A stretch of 64,000 nucleotides of DNA, taken from Phlebotomus papatasi (taxonomy: Eukaryota > Arthropoda > Insecta > Diptera > Psychodidae). Within the stretch, counting starts at the first letter, position 1. The number at the start of each line of letters is the position of its first letter. Under the pieces are notes generated by a model, which was not told where the DNA came from, searched no databases, and worked only from the letters and a program-made list of their open reading frames with translations. Where the stretch lies: NCBI RefSeq assembly GCF_024763615.1, contig NC_077223.1, positions 2,046,001 through 2,110,000 of the forward strand, read 5' to 3'. Position numbers and translations under genes: made by a program. Of the stretch, positions 11,551-21,952 are shown in pieces.

Positions 11551-14500
11551 TTAGTGAGAGATGTAAATGTCCTGCTCGGAGATGATTGAGTAATTGGCAG
11601 AATCCCTGTCCTCAGGAATGGGCATTGCTGTCAGAGGTTCTTGGAGTAGTTTGGAAAAGGTATGATGGCCACTTCCAAGTCCCAGAATCCCATACGGAGA
11701 CTCAGCTGTCCTCACATGAGGTAATCGTCGCAGAAACTGGTTTTGCGTGGTAAACTGCCTTACGCCATTAGGCAGAGTCGTATGTTGCAGCAGTTGTGTC
11801 TTTGACTGCGAATTTGGCGTAATTGAGTGCTGCCTGAGCCCATGAATAGGCTGATGGCATCCCACTGGCAGAGGCATTGTGCTACAGTGTGGATACTCTG
11901 TCATTGGGGGCTCAGAGATAGCCCTGGTTAACGGCAGAGTAGCACTGCTGGCACGCAAACCGTCCGTTGCGAAGCTGGACATCCGCATATTGGTTGACCT
12001 CCCGAACGGCTCCTCCTCGATGGCCGGTGGCACCGGTTTCACTGCCACTTTAGCAGCAGGACCTGGACGTGGTCGTATAGCCACCTCGGCGGGTTCGCGC
12101 TCTTCTCCAGAGTGAACACCGCTTGAGGTCTCGGAGGGAGCTCGGTCGGGAGGAGAAGCAGACTCCTCGGTGGATGTGGTGTCTGAACGAGGAGTTAGGG
12201 CCTCGTTTGGAACACCTGAGTCAGCTCGCCTTAAGCACCGTGGCGTTGAACTCGATGTTATCTAGAAGTTTTTATTGTTTAAGTTGGGCTGTTAAAGTAA
12301 GGAGGGAACCTAAGCACTTACATGAGCTTCGTTTGTGTGGACAGTGACCGTTACTGGAGCTAGGGGACTGACCATCTGCTCAATAGGAGGTTCTAGATCT
12401 CTCGTTGAAGCATAAGTTACACTGTCATCTCGAACACTCTCCAACAACTAGACAATAAAATTATGAGCAATGAATTATTATTGATAATTTAAAGCTTGAT
12501 AGGATCTAGGCTCGTAGCAGATTTTAGGGATTTTGTAGGAGATCTTTAACAATGAAAAATTCCCCAGAAAAGCTATGCAAGCCACTGTGAGGAGACCTTG
12601 ACCTCGAGGCAGACCTAGGACAAGGTGGCTGAATAAAATTCAGGATCTTGCGTGGGAGCGCCTCGGGATCGAACCCGAACATCTTCCTGAAGTGGCGGAG
12701 GATCTTTAACAATGAACTATCTTAGGTTATACGCTCACAAATGGACTGCTCCAATTGATTTCAGAGGGATATCTCCGATGATTTCCAGTGAAAAGGTAGT
12801 CACCCTAATACGGGCTTCAGACTTAAGGCTTAGCTATATGGCTTAACTTCTTTAATTTCATCTTAATCAAGATTTTTTGGAAAATTATCACTTAAGATTG
12901 GCCAACATGGGCAAGTGATCCATTTTAAATATTGGAAAACCAATAAAATTAGATTAGATGCTATTTTAAATTTCGAGACCATCGGAAACTGGGCTAAACC
13001 TTTGGTCTGAAACCGGCCTAAGATGAAACCATTTTCTTAGTTTTGCCCAGAGCTTTCGATTCTTCTTCGATCGAAGGGATTGACCACTGAAGAAGATCCT
13101 CAGCAGGATCGAAAGCTCTGGGCAAAAACAAAAGAATGATTTCACTTTAGGGAGACTACTTCTTCCCTGGCAATCACCGGGGATATCTTGGGTCAAGTTG
13201 CCATCACATCTTTTACAGAGATTGTAATACAAAAGCACTTCTTTGGCATTTTCTGATCCTCTCGACTATCTAACTTGTTGCTATCTAAAAAAATGGATTA
13301 AGTTCCAAAGATTCAGATTCAATGCAACTTTAGCAAGACTTTTCTTTTAAATGAAACGTAGCCTTACATTGATTCAAAAGATCGAAAATTGTATTTTCGA
13401 TTAAGAAATATTGTTCCTTGTCCCTCAATTTGACAAGAAATTGGACAATTGGACAAGAATTGTATACAGAGATAATTCTCTACAGAGAACACCGGCCAGA
13501 TTGATAGGGAAAATCAGATCTTCTGTTGAGACCCTAATACGGGCTTCAGGCCTAAGGTTTAACCATATGGCTTAACTTATTTCATTCCTTATCAGTCAAA
13601 ATTTTTTAGGAAAGTTTGAATTAGGATAGGATTAGTATAGGTAAATGACCTTATTAGATTCTGAAAGGCCAATAAAATTGGTTGGCTTTTGGGATTTTCA
13701 TATTTTCGGGAACTGTGCTAAACCCCTATTCTGAAAACGGCCTAAGAGGCCTAAGAGTATAAGAGATCTATCGGTTATGCATTTCCATATAGAAATAACT
13801 GACTCTTTCTCTGAAAGACACAATTATGAGAATAATAATTATTATTGTTAATCGTATCGAGACACTTTATTTGGTATTATAATGTAATCATTACAATGTG
13901 CCCCGTGTTGGAAGAATCTGCTGATCGTAGATCGACTAGGAACGCTTTTTCCGAGATCCTGAAGGTTTTTGGGCAGAGCCGGTGCATCATTTTACATTTT
14001 ATCACAGTGAAAAATGTATTTTTCTCGACATTCAGTTGCTTGCACCGGATGGGACTCGAGCTCACAGCTGTGAGAGTCGAGTCAGAGATCTCACCGCCAA
14101 AGAGCCAACGGTCTTGCCTATTGCGCCACTGAGATCCCCATCAGAATAATGATCCATCAGGTCTTGAAATGCTTCAACTTTTCAGAACGTATCAACTATA
14201 TTCATCTAACGCTACGGAAGCTAAAATCGTAAACTCTCCGAAATTTCGATGTCGATTATCTTGAAATCCCCATTTTCGATTTAGAGAATTTTTTTTTTAT
14301 GTTGGGGTTGAGGTTGGATTTTCCAATGATTAAGTATCTAAAACCTTCAATTCCAGGAAACTTAGTCTTTAGTGATAAAAGTATGGTCGAAAGGACTGTC
14401 TTGAAGTGATCTGAAATGTCCTCGGAATTTGGGTCTTGGTTCATTCGAAAGGGTATAACATGAAAAATGGTTTTAGCTTAGCTAAACCTAAAAAACCTAA

Positions 14501-17500
14501 GTGCTACCCGAAGAATGGTAGATGTCCTGGCTAGCAGAATAGGCTTCTCAGCCGAAATTTATCACAAAGAATTAATTTTAATAATAATTCCCGTGTAGAT
14601 CGGGCGCGTCCCAGAAGGCGGATAGGGAATGCCTGTAGTTAGTTCTTGAAATGGCTATAGTTTGCTTGGAAATAGTTACAGGAACGTATTGGCATCTTTA
14701 TGTCTACGAGTAGTCCTTAGGGTAAGGAGCCTTGTGCATGAGGCTTGCACTCTGTTGTCACAGTATCCACCAGCAAAAAAAAAGACACAACAAAGAGCCT
14801 CGGATGACGGACGAATTTCACCGGGAACGAGCTATGCGTACATTGGACAAGTTGTTGCTTCAATTGCTGGTCCCGGGATTGGAGGGTACCAGAGTAACGG
14901 AAGAGGCTCTGGAGTAATACGAGTTTGGTAAACCTACCACTGCAACAATGACACGTCAGAATGGCTACATGGAAGCCTGCGACCCCATTAGGAAAAAGCG
15001 GATAAAAATGATGACGATGATGATAATTCCGCGTAGAAGAATGCATTAGATTTTTTTTTCAATTGAAATGAATTTTTTCAGGTCATTTGTTGTGATCAGC
15101 GACAAATAGCCAAGACAGCAACCTTTTTGGGCAAGTCACTGTGATCAGTGACAGACTTTTTCGAGCGTTGTAAAAATCAGAAAATGGAAGAGATTAAAAT
15201 GAAAGAAAATAAATGAACGAATGACATTTTTTGTCCAAAGAATTATTTTTATGTAATTCTGTAAAGAGAAATGCAGTAGATTATTTCTTTCAAAGAAATT
15301 CTTTCAGAGGAATTGATTTTTTAACAAATAAAAACGCAAACGCACTTAATTTGAAAGGGAATTCAGAAAAAATGAGGTTTTTAATATAAAGAATTATTTC
15401 TAAAGATTTTTTTCAATTAAATATTTTTTTCGAGTCAGCGACAAATAACCAAGACAGCAACCTTTTTCGGGCAAGTCACTGTGATCAATGACAGAATTTT
15501 TCGCGCGTCGTAAAAGTCAGTAAATGCAAGAGATTAAATTGAAAGAAAGTAAATAAAGAAATGACATTTTTTTGTACAAAGACTTATTTTTATATAATTC
15601 TGCACAGGGAAATGTAGTAGATTAGTTGCTTCTAACAAATTCTTTCAGACGAATTGATTTTTTATCAATTAAAAAACCAGATTTTCAATATAAGGAAATA
15701 TTTCTAATGAAATTTTTCAATTGAAATGATGTTTTTCGGACCAGGGAGTGCAGTAGTGATCAGCGACGAATAGTCGAGACACCAAACATTTTTCGGGTGA
15801 TGGGCCTATTGTTTTAGCCAAGACACGAACATTTTCTCAAGTAGGGGAAAGTGCTCTCCCTTCGAACGTTCATGCCTTCAAATAATGTGAATTTCTTTAA
15901 TTTTCTTAAGAGATTTACATTAAATTATCACGGAATTATCAGCAATTCATGATAAGCTAACTAATATTTAATAGAAATGTGTAAGTTTCTTAGGAAAACT
16001 AAAAGAATATTCACATTATTCTAAGGCATGAACATTCGAAGGGAGAGCACTTTCCCCTATATTTCGGATCACTTCAGGACAGTGTAAAGGGTAAAGATAT
16101 TTTATTAAATTAGTTCTTAATGCTCTTACCTTGCCCTCTTCTGATGTATTATCGTCCGTCATGTCACAGTGAGCTGTTAGGTCACTCAAGTGAAGGAGAT
16201 CCCCGGTGGGACCTCTCAAGGTGGCGTAATCTCCGTCATCAGCCTCCCCCGCAAGAGGGGCGACACATACCGCGGTTCCACGGCCCTTATTGCTGCAAAA
16301 GAATTATTATTTTGACCAATTAGTGCTTCTCTTTTTTTCAAGAATACTGCAATCAACATCAATTTATTCAATAAAAAAAATCTTGACTTTCCGAATCAAC
16401 TCAAATGATGAATGCGTAAACACTTGACAAGCGTGAAAGAATAAAAAACACACACACGTGGCAAAATTCATCCCTATCAAGAGACAAATTGTTCACAAAA
16501 ATAAAAAAAAATAAAGAAATTATACAAGTAAATTAGAAAAAAAAAACTAAGTGCTGTACTACATTTTGTAATTTGCTTTCACAAAAATTTGTAGATAAAT
16601 CAAAAATATCACCATTTGCAGTGAATAAAAAAAATTTAATAAAAAAATACAGCTAAAAGACTAAAATTTTGCAAAATAAATATTTCAGCAGTAACATGCA
16701 TTCAATTCCTATTTCAATTGACACTTTTTCCTTAAGTTTTGCAGAGAAATTGCCAAGATCAATACCCCAGCAAGACAACTATTTATTGGGTTTTATGTTG
16801 AAAATCATTTTGCAATTGCACTGATGCTTCCCACAAAAAAAAGACATTTATAGAAAATGTTGCACAGTATTCGGCAAAGAAAAGCTCAAAATAAATGTAT
16901 GACAAAATAAGGACAAAACCCAAGAGGAAACTAAAATGACAAGACATAAGAGTAAAACGAGACTCTGTGGCTACAAAACGTGACGTGCGTTTTAATTTCC
17001 GTTACCGCTTGCCGTCGTGTTCACCACCCAAATTTTGCGGGGGTGACGTACTCGGTACTTCATTGAAGGTGACTTTGAGCTTTGGTGAACTGGGCGTGAG
17101 CTTTGGCCAGTAGATGGTCTCCTCGCCCCCATTTGTTGCATTTCCGTTCCCAGCCAGAAGACTCTGTCCCGGGGCTCCGGCCATGACACTTCCGCCACGA
17201 TGGGAAGCCATCAGGAGTGGTTCTGTGGCTCCCTTGGTGGCTCCATGGCGCTCCAATGGGGGCAACTTGAAGGCCCAACGACGCTTGGCAGTCAACGTGA
17301 GCCAAAGCATCACCCACAGGAAGAGATGGACCACTGATCCAAGAGCTGTAGAGCACAACATCAAAATAAATTAATACCTACTTTAAATTGATATTTTAGC
17401 ACCATAGTTCTGAAGCTTGAATTCTTTTAGAGCTTTAAGCTATAAAATAGTTTATGAGATTGAATATTTACCTCCTGCGCGTGGAAAATACTTTTAAGGA

Positions 17501-20500
17501 CTTGGAAGGTCATAAAAAACAAGGATTTCAATTTTAAAAGGGGTGCCAAAGCATTTTTACTTAACGGAATGTTCGAATTAGTGCCTCAAATTCTATTACA
17601 CTGTACATTAAAATTTTAGAACTAATAAAATGTCTTCAAATATCTTACTTTGGGCTTTCAATTATCTAAATATTTAAAATTTGATTTATTCTGGGAGTTT
17701 AAGCCGGATTTGGCCTACCTAAAATCGTTCTAAGTTTGTCTTTAAAAGTTCTAAAATGATTTCTCGTAATTTCAACAAAGTATTGAGGATAAATCGGATA
17801 AAAGTTTGTGAATTCCTATTGCGAACTTACGATATGTTCGTAAATCATGTAAAGTAAGTATAGCAAATTTCGGCCAGCTTGCAATTTCGGCCACTTTTTT
17901 GTTTCTCAAATTTAACTTAATCCAATCGGTTGAGAAATACGCTTTTCTTGGCAATTTTTCATCTTTGACTTTGAAAATCGTTACAAGGAACGGTTCAAGG
18001 CCATTATCGAACATCCCAGCGAGCACCAAATGCTAACCGAATGCAATTCAGCTGAAAACATATGTATTTTCAGCTGAATTCTGCTAACCTTGAAACAAAA
18101 TTGGCGATTCAGTGCCATTTCCATATATTTGGTTAGCACTTTTTGTTCGACAACTGCTGATCAGTCAGCAAATTTTTGCTAGTCGATTCAGCAAAAATAT
18201 GCTGAAAACGCTACTTTTTTCAGCTAAGTGTGCTCGCTGGGATGAACGAAATGTTTGATTTCACAGCTTTTGAAAAATCTGATACGAGTTAAAACCAAAA
18301 GTGATTCGGTATATTTTAGTTAAGATTTAGTTCATTTTAAGGACAGTTTTATTTTTAAAGAGCGCCTTTATTGCCTTATATGGTTTTTGTTGGAACTTAT
18401 GAATTTTAAAAACCTAAAAATCCTAAAAGTCATTCAAAATGGATTAAAAATGAATTTATGATAAATAAAAATTCAGAAATTAAATTAACTCTGCACAAAA
18501 TCTAATATTTTAATTAAAAAGATAAATAAAATGGATTTTTTGGGAAAACCTTGTGGAAGCTTTAAGTCATATCGACGTCTCAGAATATAAGTCGAGCAAC
18601 TCGATTTTTTTACACAATTAGAAAGTTTTAAAGTTATAAGATTTTAAATCTCTGAATGTAAAATATCAGCTTCAAATCGCTGTCCTGTAAAATTTTCCTA
18701 CTGCGAGTTATTCGTGTCTTATTCTGAGTGATCGATATTTTCCTTAAAAGAGCTTACAATTTCATCTTAGAATAATCTTTTTTAGAGCATTTTCCAAGCT
18801 TTCACAATTTGCCCTGCCCTCACGAAATGATCGAAATCGGTTTAGCTTTGAAATTTCGGTGAATTTTTGAAAGAAACTTTAGCTGAAAAGCTTTCAAAAC
18901 TTGAAAAAAAATTTCATTCAGTTTTTGATCAATTTTTTGGCGTTTTTTTTTAAAAAAAATACCTCCTTAATGTTCTTAGTAAATCTTTATCTTACGAAAT
19001 CCGTCAGTTTGATATTTATCTTTACTTAATAAATTTTAAATACAAATCTTATAACTTCCGAGGGGAGTTTCTAAGTAGAATAGAATCTACTTTTGGGTTT
19101 TTTACTTATAACTTTTTATTTGATCCATTTTTGCCAAAGAATTTCAATCATGTCGAACTTTCGTGCTATAAACTATAAATTTTATAGCAATGAACGTGAT
19201 TATTCCTAGAGTCATATGCAGATAAACCATAATGCTCTTTTATAGTAGTAAGTAACTACAGTAGACTCTCCCAAATTCGGGCATTTGGGACCGAAATGTC
19301 AACCAAATTAGAGAGAAATTCGGACAACAAATTTTTTGAAATGCAACGATTTTTTGTTCATCTGCATACTTATATTGAGTTTATATGCTCATTGCTATAA
19401 TAAATTTCATGAAAACCTCTTAATAATGCAAAATCACATCAAAGCTAGGACAAATAATGAAAAATTTGAGCATATTTGCTTCATTTGATAATCATAATCG
19501 AACTTGAAAAATGACAACAAACTTTTTTCGAGTTTAACTGCCACCCGAATTAAAAAGTAGCCCGATCTTAAAAGAGCCGAATTAGCGAGAGTCTACTGTA
19601 TTTTTGAAAGATCACAATCGTCTTGCTATAAAATTGACATTTGATTGACAGACATTCTGTGTCTCACGTTCATTAGAATTTCTCACAAATGAGGAAAATT
19701 TCAGAGAATTAAAAAAAAATATCTTATGAAAAAGCACTTTAGAAAATTATTGAAACATCCATAAAAACTTTTAAATGTCAATAAACCATAATGGTTACAG
19801 GAAACTATAAAATAGTTTCGTTAATTTTCTGGGATGACATATTAACTGACCAAGAAAATTATGGCGTCGAATAATTGTAGGGAAAAGCGCGCTACCTTCG
19901 GATGATTGAAGCTTCGAACAATTCATTTTTTTCAATATATTTTTAATGAATTTTGTCCATTATGATATTATGTTTTAATAGGTAGTGCAATACCTCAAAA
20001 TTCTCAAAAAAAGCCATAAGGGAAAGTACTCTTCCTTCGAACGTTCATGCCTTCGAATAATGGGAATTTTCTTTAAATTTTCCTAAGAGAATTAAACATT
20101 TCTATTAAATATTAGTTCGATTATCATCAATTATTGATAATTATGAGATAATTATGTGAAAATCACTATTTACGTTATTCAAAAGCATGAACGTTCGAAG
20201 AGAGAGTACTTTCCCCTAGTTCAAATCCTCTAAGAACAAATTAAAAAATTGACTTGTCCTAAAAAGCTTGAGTCGTGCGAAGGCAAAGCGTTTTCCCCTA
20301 ATAATTTTTAAAATCAACATTTTTTTTAATCTTTTCAAGTCCAATTGAAGAGAATTTAAATTTATTTCGAAAGCTTTCTTTTTTTCTGAGTGTGGGAAAA
20401 ATCAAAAAGTAATTTATTTGCTGAAAGGACTGGAAGGGAGTTATGGAGATACACACGTTTAAACTTCTTTCTCAGGAGTCTAGCGAGAGGGATAATGAAA

Positions 20501-21952
20501 AGTTTTTTCACAAAGTCAACTTACCAGACACGAGCACAGCCCTGTCCAAACTGCCTTTGTACGTGGCACTGAGATCATGGAGAATGGGCGCTTTGGCCAC
20601 AGACAGGGCCAGGACATAGCAGAGTGATGCACAGTGTGCAAAGTAGGACCAAGTGTCGCCACTTTTTGTGGAGATAACCTTCCTCTCGCGCATCTTTGTG
20701 GCCAACTTCCCATGGCCATAGAGGTAGAGGACCAGGGAGGAGGACATGATGAGGATGGTGGAGAGGATAAATAGAGAAACAGTCACTGTTGCATTCAGGA
20801 GGAGTCCTGGGGATCTGAGGGGTGGAGGTGCCTCTAGCATTTCGAGTTTGTAGAGAACGGAACAGCCAATGTAATCCAGGAGAATTGTGATTCCATTAGC
20901 TAGCATTTGGATGCTGAAAACTGTTGAGAAGGACTTTGAAGTGCCCCAGAAGACGGCTGGGTACCTCACTGACCATATCATGATGGCAATCGCGAGATTC
21001 AGGAACTCAAGACTCGGCAGAGATATCCATTTCTGTGGATCAGTCTTCTCCTTGGCATCTGTCAATCCAAAGAATTTCTGCAGCAATTCCACCACAACGC
21101 CTCCATTTCCCTCTGAAATGGTTATGTTCATTGGGATGGCTCCGATAAGGGCTGATGGTTCAATAACCACTTGACTGGATCTTTTAGTTCTCCTACTTGA
21201 ATTTTTTGCATTGGACTTAATCTCAATAATTTTTGAATTAGCCGTCATTGGTGTGGATGGCAAGAAGGATTCGGGCAGTTTTTCCGGCTTCAAAATATGA
21301 ATGTTGCTGTCTTTGCTCTGGATTTTCCGGGTTCCACTGTCTGGCTGCCTAATTGTGGGTCTTGCACTTTGAATTTGCTTCCTCCCATTGCGATTCACCT
21401 CAAATACTGTCTCACCGTCGTAGTTATTGAGTTTCTCGAAGGGTATGGCTTTCTCAGGCCTCAGCTCCAGGTTCACGTCAACAGCATCAAAGCTGTCCTT
21501 CCGATTGTTGGCCTTCTGCTTCCTGCTGCGGAATGAATTATGATCTGGCTCATTGTTCACCCTTCTCGAGGAAGATCTATTGCCACCTCGATTGCGACCT
21601 CTTCTCCCACCTCCTGGACTGACGTCCACGGGGACGGCAACTGTCGAGCTCACCGGATGCCGTTCCTCTGGCACTTCCGATACCGTCGTCATAAGTTCCG
21701 CACCCCCAATTCCATGGTTGTCAAAGAATTCCTCGTCGTCGTCAATTGTGCCAAATTTCTCAATCAAGTGCGTCTCGTCGTAAGTGGAGCCATGATATTC
21801 CTCAGGGAGTACCCTACCACCCGTTGGCCCCGTGATTAATGGTGATTCACCATCAACTGTGCTATTCTGATATGGCGACGTCATAAACGACAGGATGACT
21901 AATCGATCCCGATGCGTTACCAGAAAATCCAATTCAGTGCGCCAAATGTGTT
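11551..21952 (-). CDS. tinc: Tincar-like multi-pass membrane protein, five C-terminal exons
   Basis: Exons on the minus strand: 21952-20525, 17345-17006, 16292-16130, 12447-12322 and 12261-11551, ending in TAA. Every junction is GT/AG and the phases agree (1, 2, 0, 0). The first exon starts HIWRTELDFLVTHRDRL, then has a long charged, Ser/Arg-rich loop, then four hydrophobic segments (around AIAIMIWSVRYPAVFW, LANGITILLDYIGCSVLY, TVSLFILSTILIMSSSLVLY and SYFAHCASLCYVLALSVA). The second exon adds a fifth (HLFLWVMLWLTLTAKRRW). The tail contains NKGRGTAVCV, DDGDYATLRGP and YGILGLGSGHHTFSKLLQEP, which I recall as tincar signatures. In Drosophila, tincar is a predicted eight-pass protein expressed in heart cells and needed in eye development; its biochemical role is unknown. 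The N-terminal exons lie upstream, one probably at 37918-38119. Introns hold the repeats listed separately; 16293-17005 shows only AT-rich DNA. Confidence 0.75.
12541..12716 (+). mobile_element. LINE coding fragment bounded by 16-bp direct repeats
   Basis: GATCTTTAACAATGAA occurs exactly at 12541-12556 and 12701-12716. Between them, one frame reads RPRGRPRTRWLNKIQDLAWE, a pattern common near the C-terminus of non-LTR retrotransposon proteins. The fragment is only about 145 bp, has no poly(A) tail and lies in a tincar intron. The direct repeats look like a target-site duplication; recombination is another possible origin. Confidence 0.5.
12806..13034. mobile_element. Dispersed inverted-repeat element, copy 1
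   Basis: It starts CCCTAATACGGGCTTCAGAC, runs through TATGGCTTAACTT, and ends near CTGAAACCGGCCTAAGA. Copy 2 is at 13526-13755 and a more diverged inverted copy at 31900-32140. The two ends are roughly inverted (TACGGGCTTCAGACTTAAGG versus the complement of TTGGTCTGAAACCGG). There is no coding potential. Confidence 0.5.
13041..13126. repeat. Hairpin with 20-bp arms
   Basis: TTTTGCCCAGAGCTTTCGAT at 13041-13060 is repeated inverted at about 13106-13126, with CACTGAAGAAGATC in the loop. A similar design, with CAGAGCTTTCGGTCCGGATA arms and CACTGAAGAAGG in the loop, is in the element at 59148-59490. The two probably belong to one foldback family. Confidence 0.5.
13526..13755. mobile_element. Dispersed inverted-repeat element, copy 2
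   Basis: It matches 12806-13034 in the same orientation: CCCTAATACGGGCTTCAGGC at the left, CATATGGCTTAACTTATTTC inside, and CTATTCTGAAAACGGCCTAA at the right. It is also non-coding and in the same tincar intron, 500 bp from copy 1. Confidence 0.5.
13870..14139 (-). mobile_element. tRNA-derived SINE, copy 1
   Basis: On the minus strand it begins GGGGATCTCAGTGGCGCAAT. A box A-like TGGCGCAATAGGC lies at 14128-14116 and a box B-like GCTCGAGTCCC at 14061-14051. This spacing suits an RNA polymerase III promoter. An unrelated body follows, ending near ACACGGGGCACATTGTAATG. It is not a functional tRNA, since no paired acceptor stem is apparent. It sits in a tincar intron. Confidence 0.65.
14590..15046 (+). 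mobile_element. Possible 3' end of a non-LTR retrotransposon
   Basis: This stretch is GC-richer than its surroundings and starts near CGTGTAGATCGGGCGCGTCC. One short frame reads RMTDEFHRERAMRTLDKLLL and continues to a stop near 14917. It ends in a trinucleotide-like tail ATGATGACGATGATGATAAT, as in RTE-type LINEs. The flanks AATTCCCGTGTAGA and AATTCCGCGTAGAA look like an imperfect target duplication. The assignment is tentative. Confidence 0.35.
15093..15790. repeat. Tandem repeat of about 320-345 bp, just over two units
   Basis: The phrase GTGATCAGCGACAAATAGCC, then AGACAGCAACCTTTTT and GGGCAAGTCACTGTGATCA, recurs at about 15093, 15430 and, more diverged and truncated, 15745. Between them come shared pieces such as GAATGACATTTTTTGTCCAA and AATTCTTTCAGAGGAATTGA. 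This is a direct tandem duplication inside the tincar intron, ending about 50 bp before the MITE at 15842. Confidence 0.6.
15842..16059. mobile_element. MITE with long inverted repeats, TA ends (family B, copy 1)
   Basis: The left end TAGGGGAAAGTGCTCTCCCT continues TTCGAACGTTCATGCCTT. The right end is its near-perfect inverse, AAGGCATGAACATTCGAAGG then GAGAGCACTTTCCCCTA. The total is 218 bp with TA at both borders. A second copy is at 20016-20218. It lies 70 bp downstream of the splice donor of the tincar exon 16292-16130. Confidence 0.75.
18015..18241. mobile_element. CCCAGCGAGCAC-type inverted-repeat MITE, copy 1
   Basis: It begins CCCAGCGAGCACCAAATGCT and ends GTGTGCTCGCTGGG. Inside are AATTCAGCTGAAAACAT, TTGGTTAGCACTTTTTGTTC and GCTGATCAGTCAGC, all shared with the copies at 57257-57416 and 57458-57690. 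It is non-coding and lies in the tincar intron 17005-20524 side (between exons 17345 and 20525). Confidence 0.65.
18242..19256. other. AT-rich intron sequence
   Basis: This is part of the tincar intron between exons 20525 and 17345. No open frame, RNA gene or clear repeat boundary was seen. A separate stretch at about 17850-17905 of the same intron, with GCAAATTTCGGCCAGCTTGC, is a diverged relative of the 34422 element family. Confidence 0.4.
19257..19600. mobile_element. TACAGTAGACTCTC-type MITE (family C, copy 1)
   Basis: Bounded by TACAGTAGACTCTCCCAAAT on the left and GCGAGAGTCTACTGTA on the right, with TA at both borders and a length of 344 bp. The copy at 53336-53679 has the same length in inverted orientation. 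TTCGGACAACAAATTTTTTG and CCCGATCTTAAAAGAGCCGA identify the family. A partial copy begins at 51171. It is non-autonomous and Tc1/mariner-like by its TA target. Confidence 0.75.
19878..20300. mobile_element. TA-flanked element carrying a nested family B MITE
   Basis: The left end TAGGGAAAAGCGCGCTACCT TCGGATG.. and the right end CGTGCGAAGGCAAAGCGTTTTCCCCTA are inverted. The middle (20016-20218) is a family B MITE, so the outer element is older. A related end, GTCCGAAGGTAGCACGCTTT then CCCCTA, is at 63182-63208. Confidence 0.55.
20016..20218. mobile_element. Family B MITE, copy 2 (nested)
   Basis: It shares CTTCGAACGTTCATGCCTTC and the inverse GCATGAACGTTCGAAG with copy 1 at 15842-16059. It ends in TTTCCCCTA with TA at the border, and lies inside the element 19878-20300. 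Confidence 0.7.

Noticed and set aside
14046..14139. A functional tRNA gene on the minus strand
   Set aside because: The box A and B sites are present, but no matching acceptor stem or clear anticodon arm was found, and a long SINE body follows.
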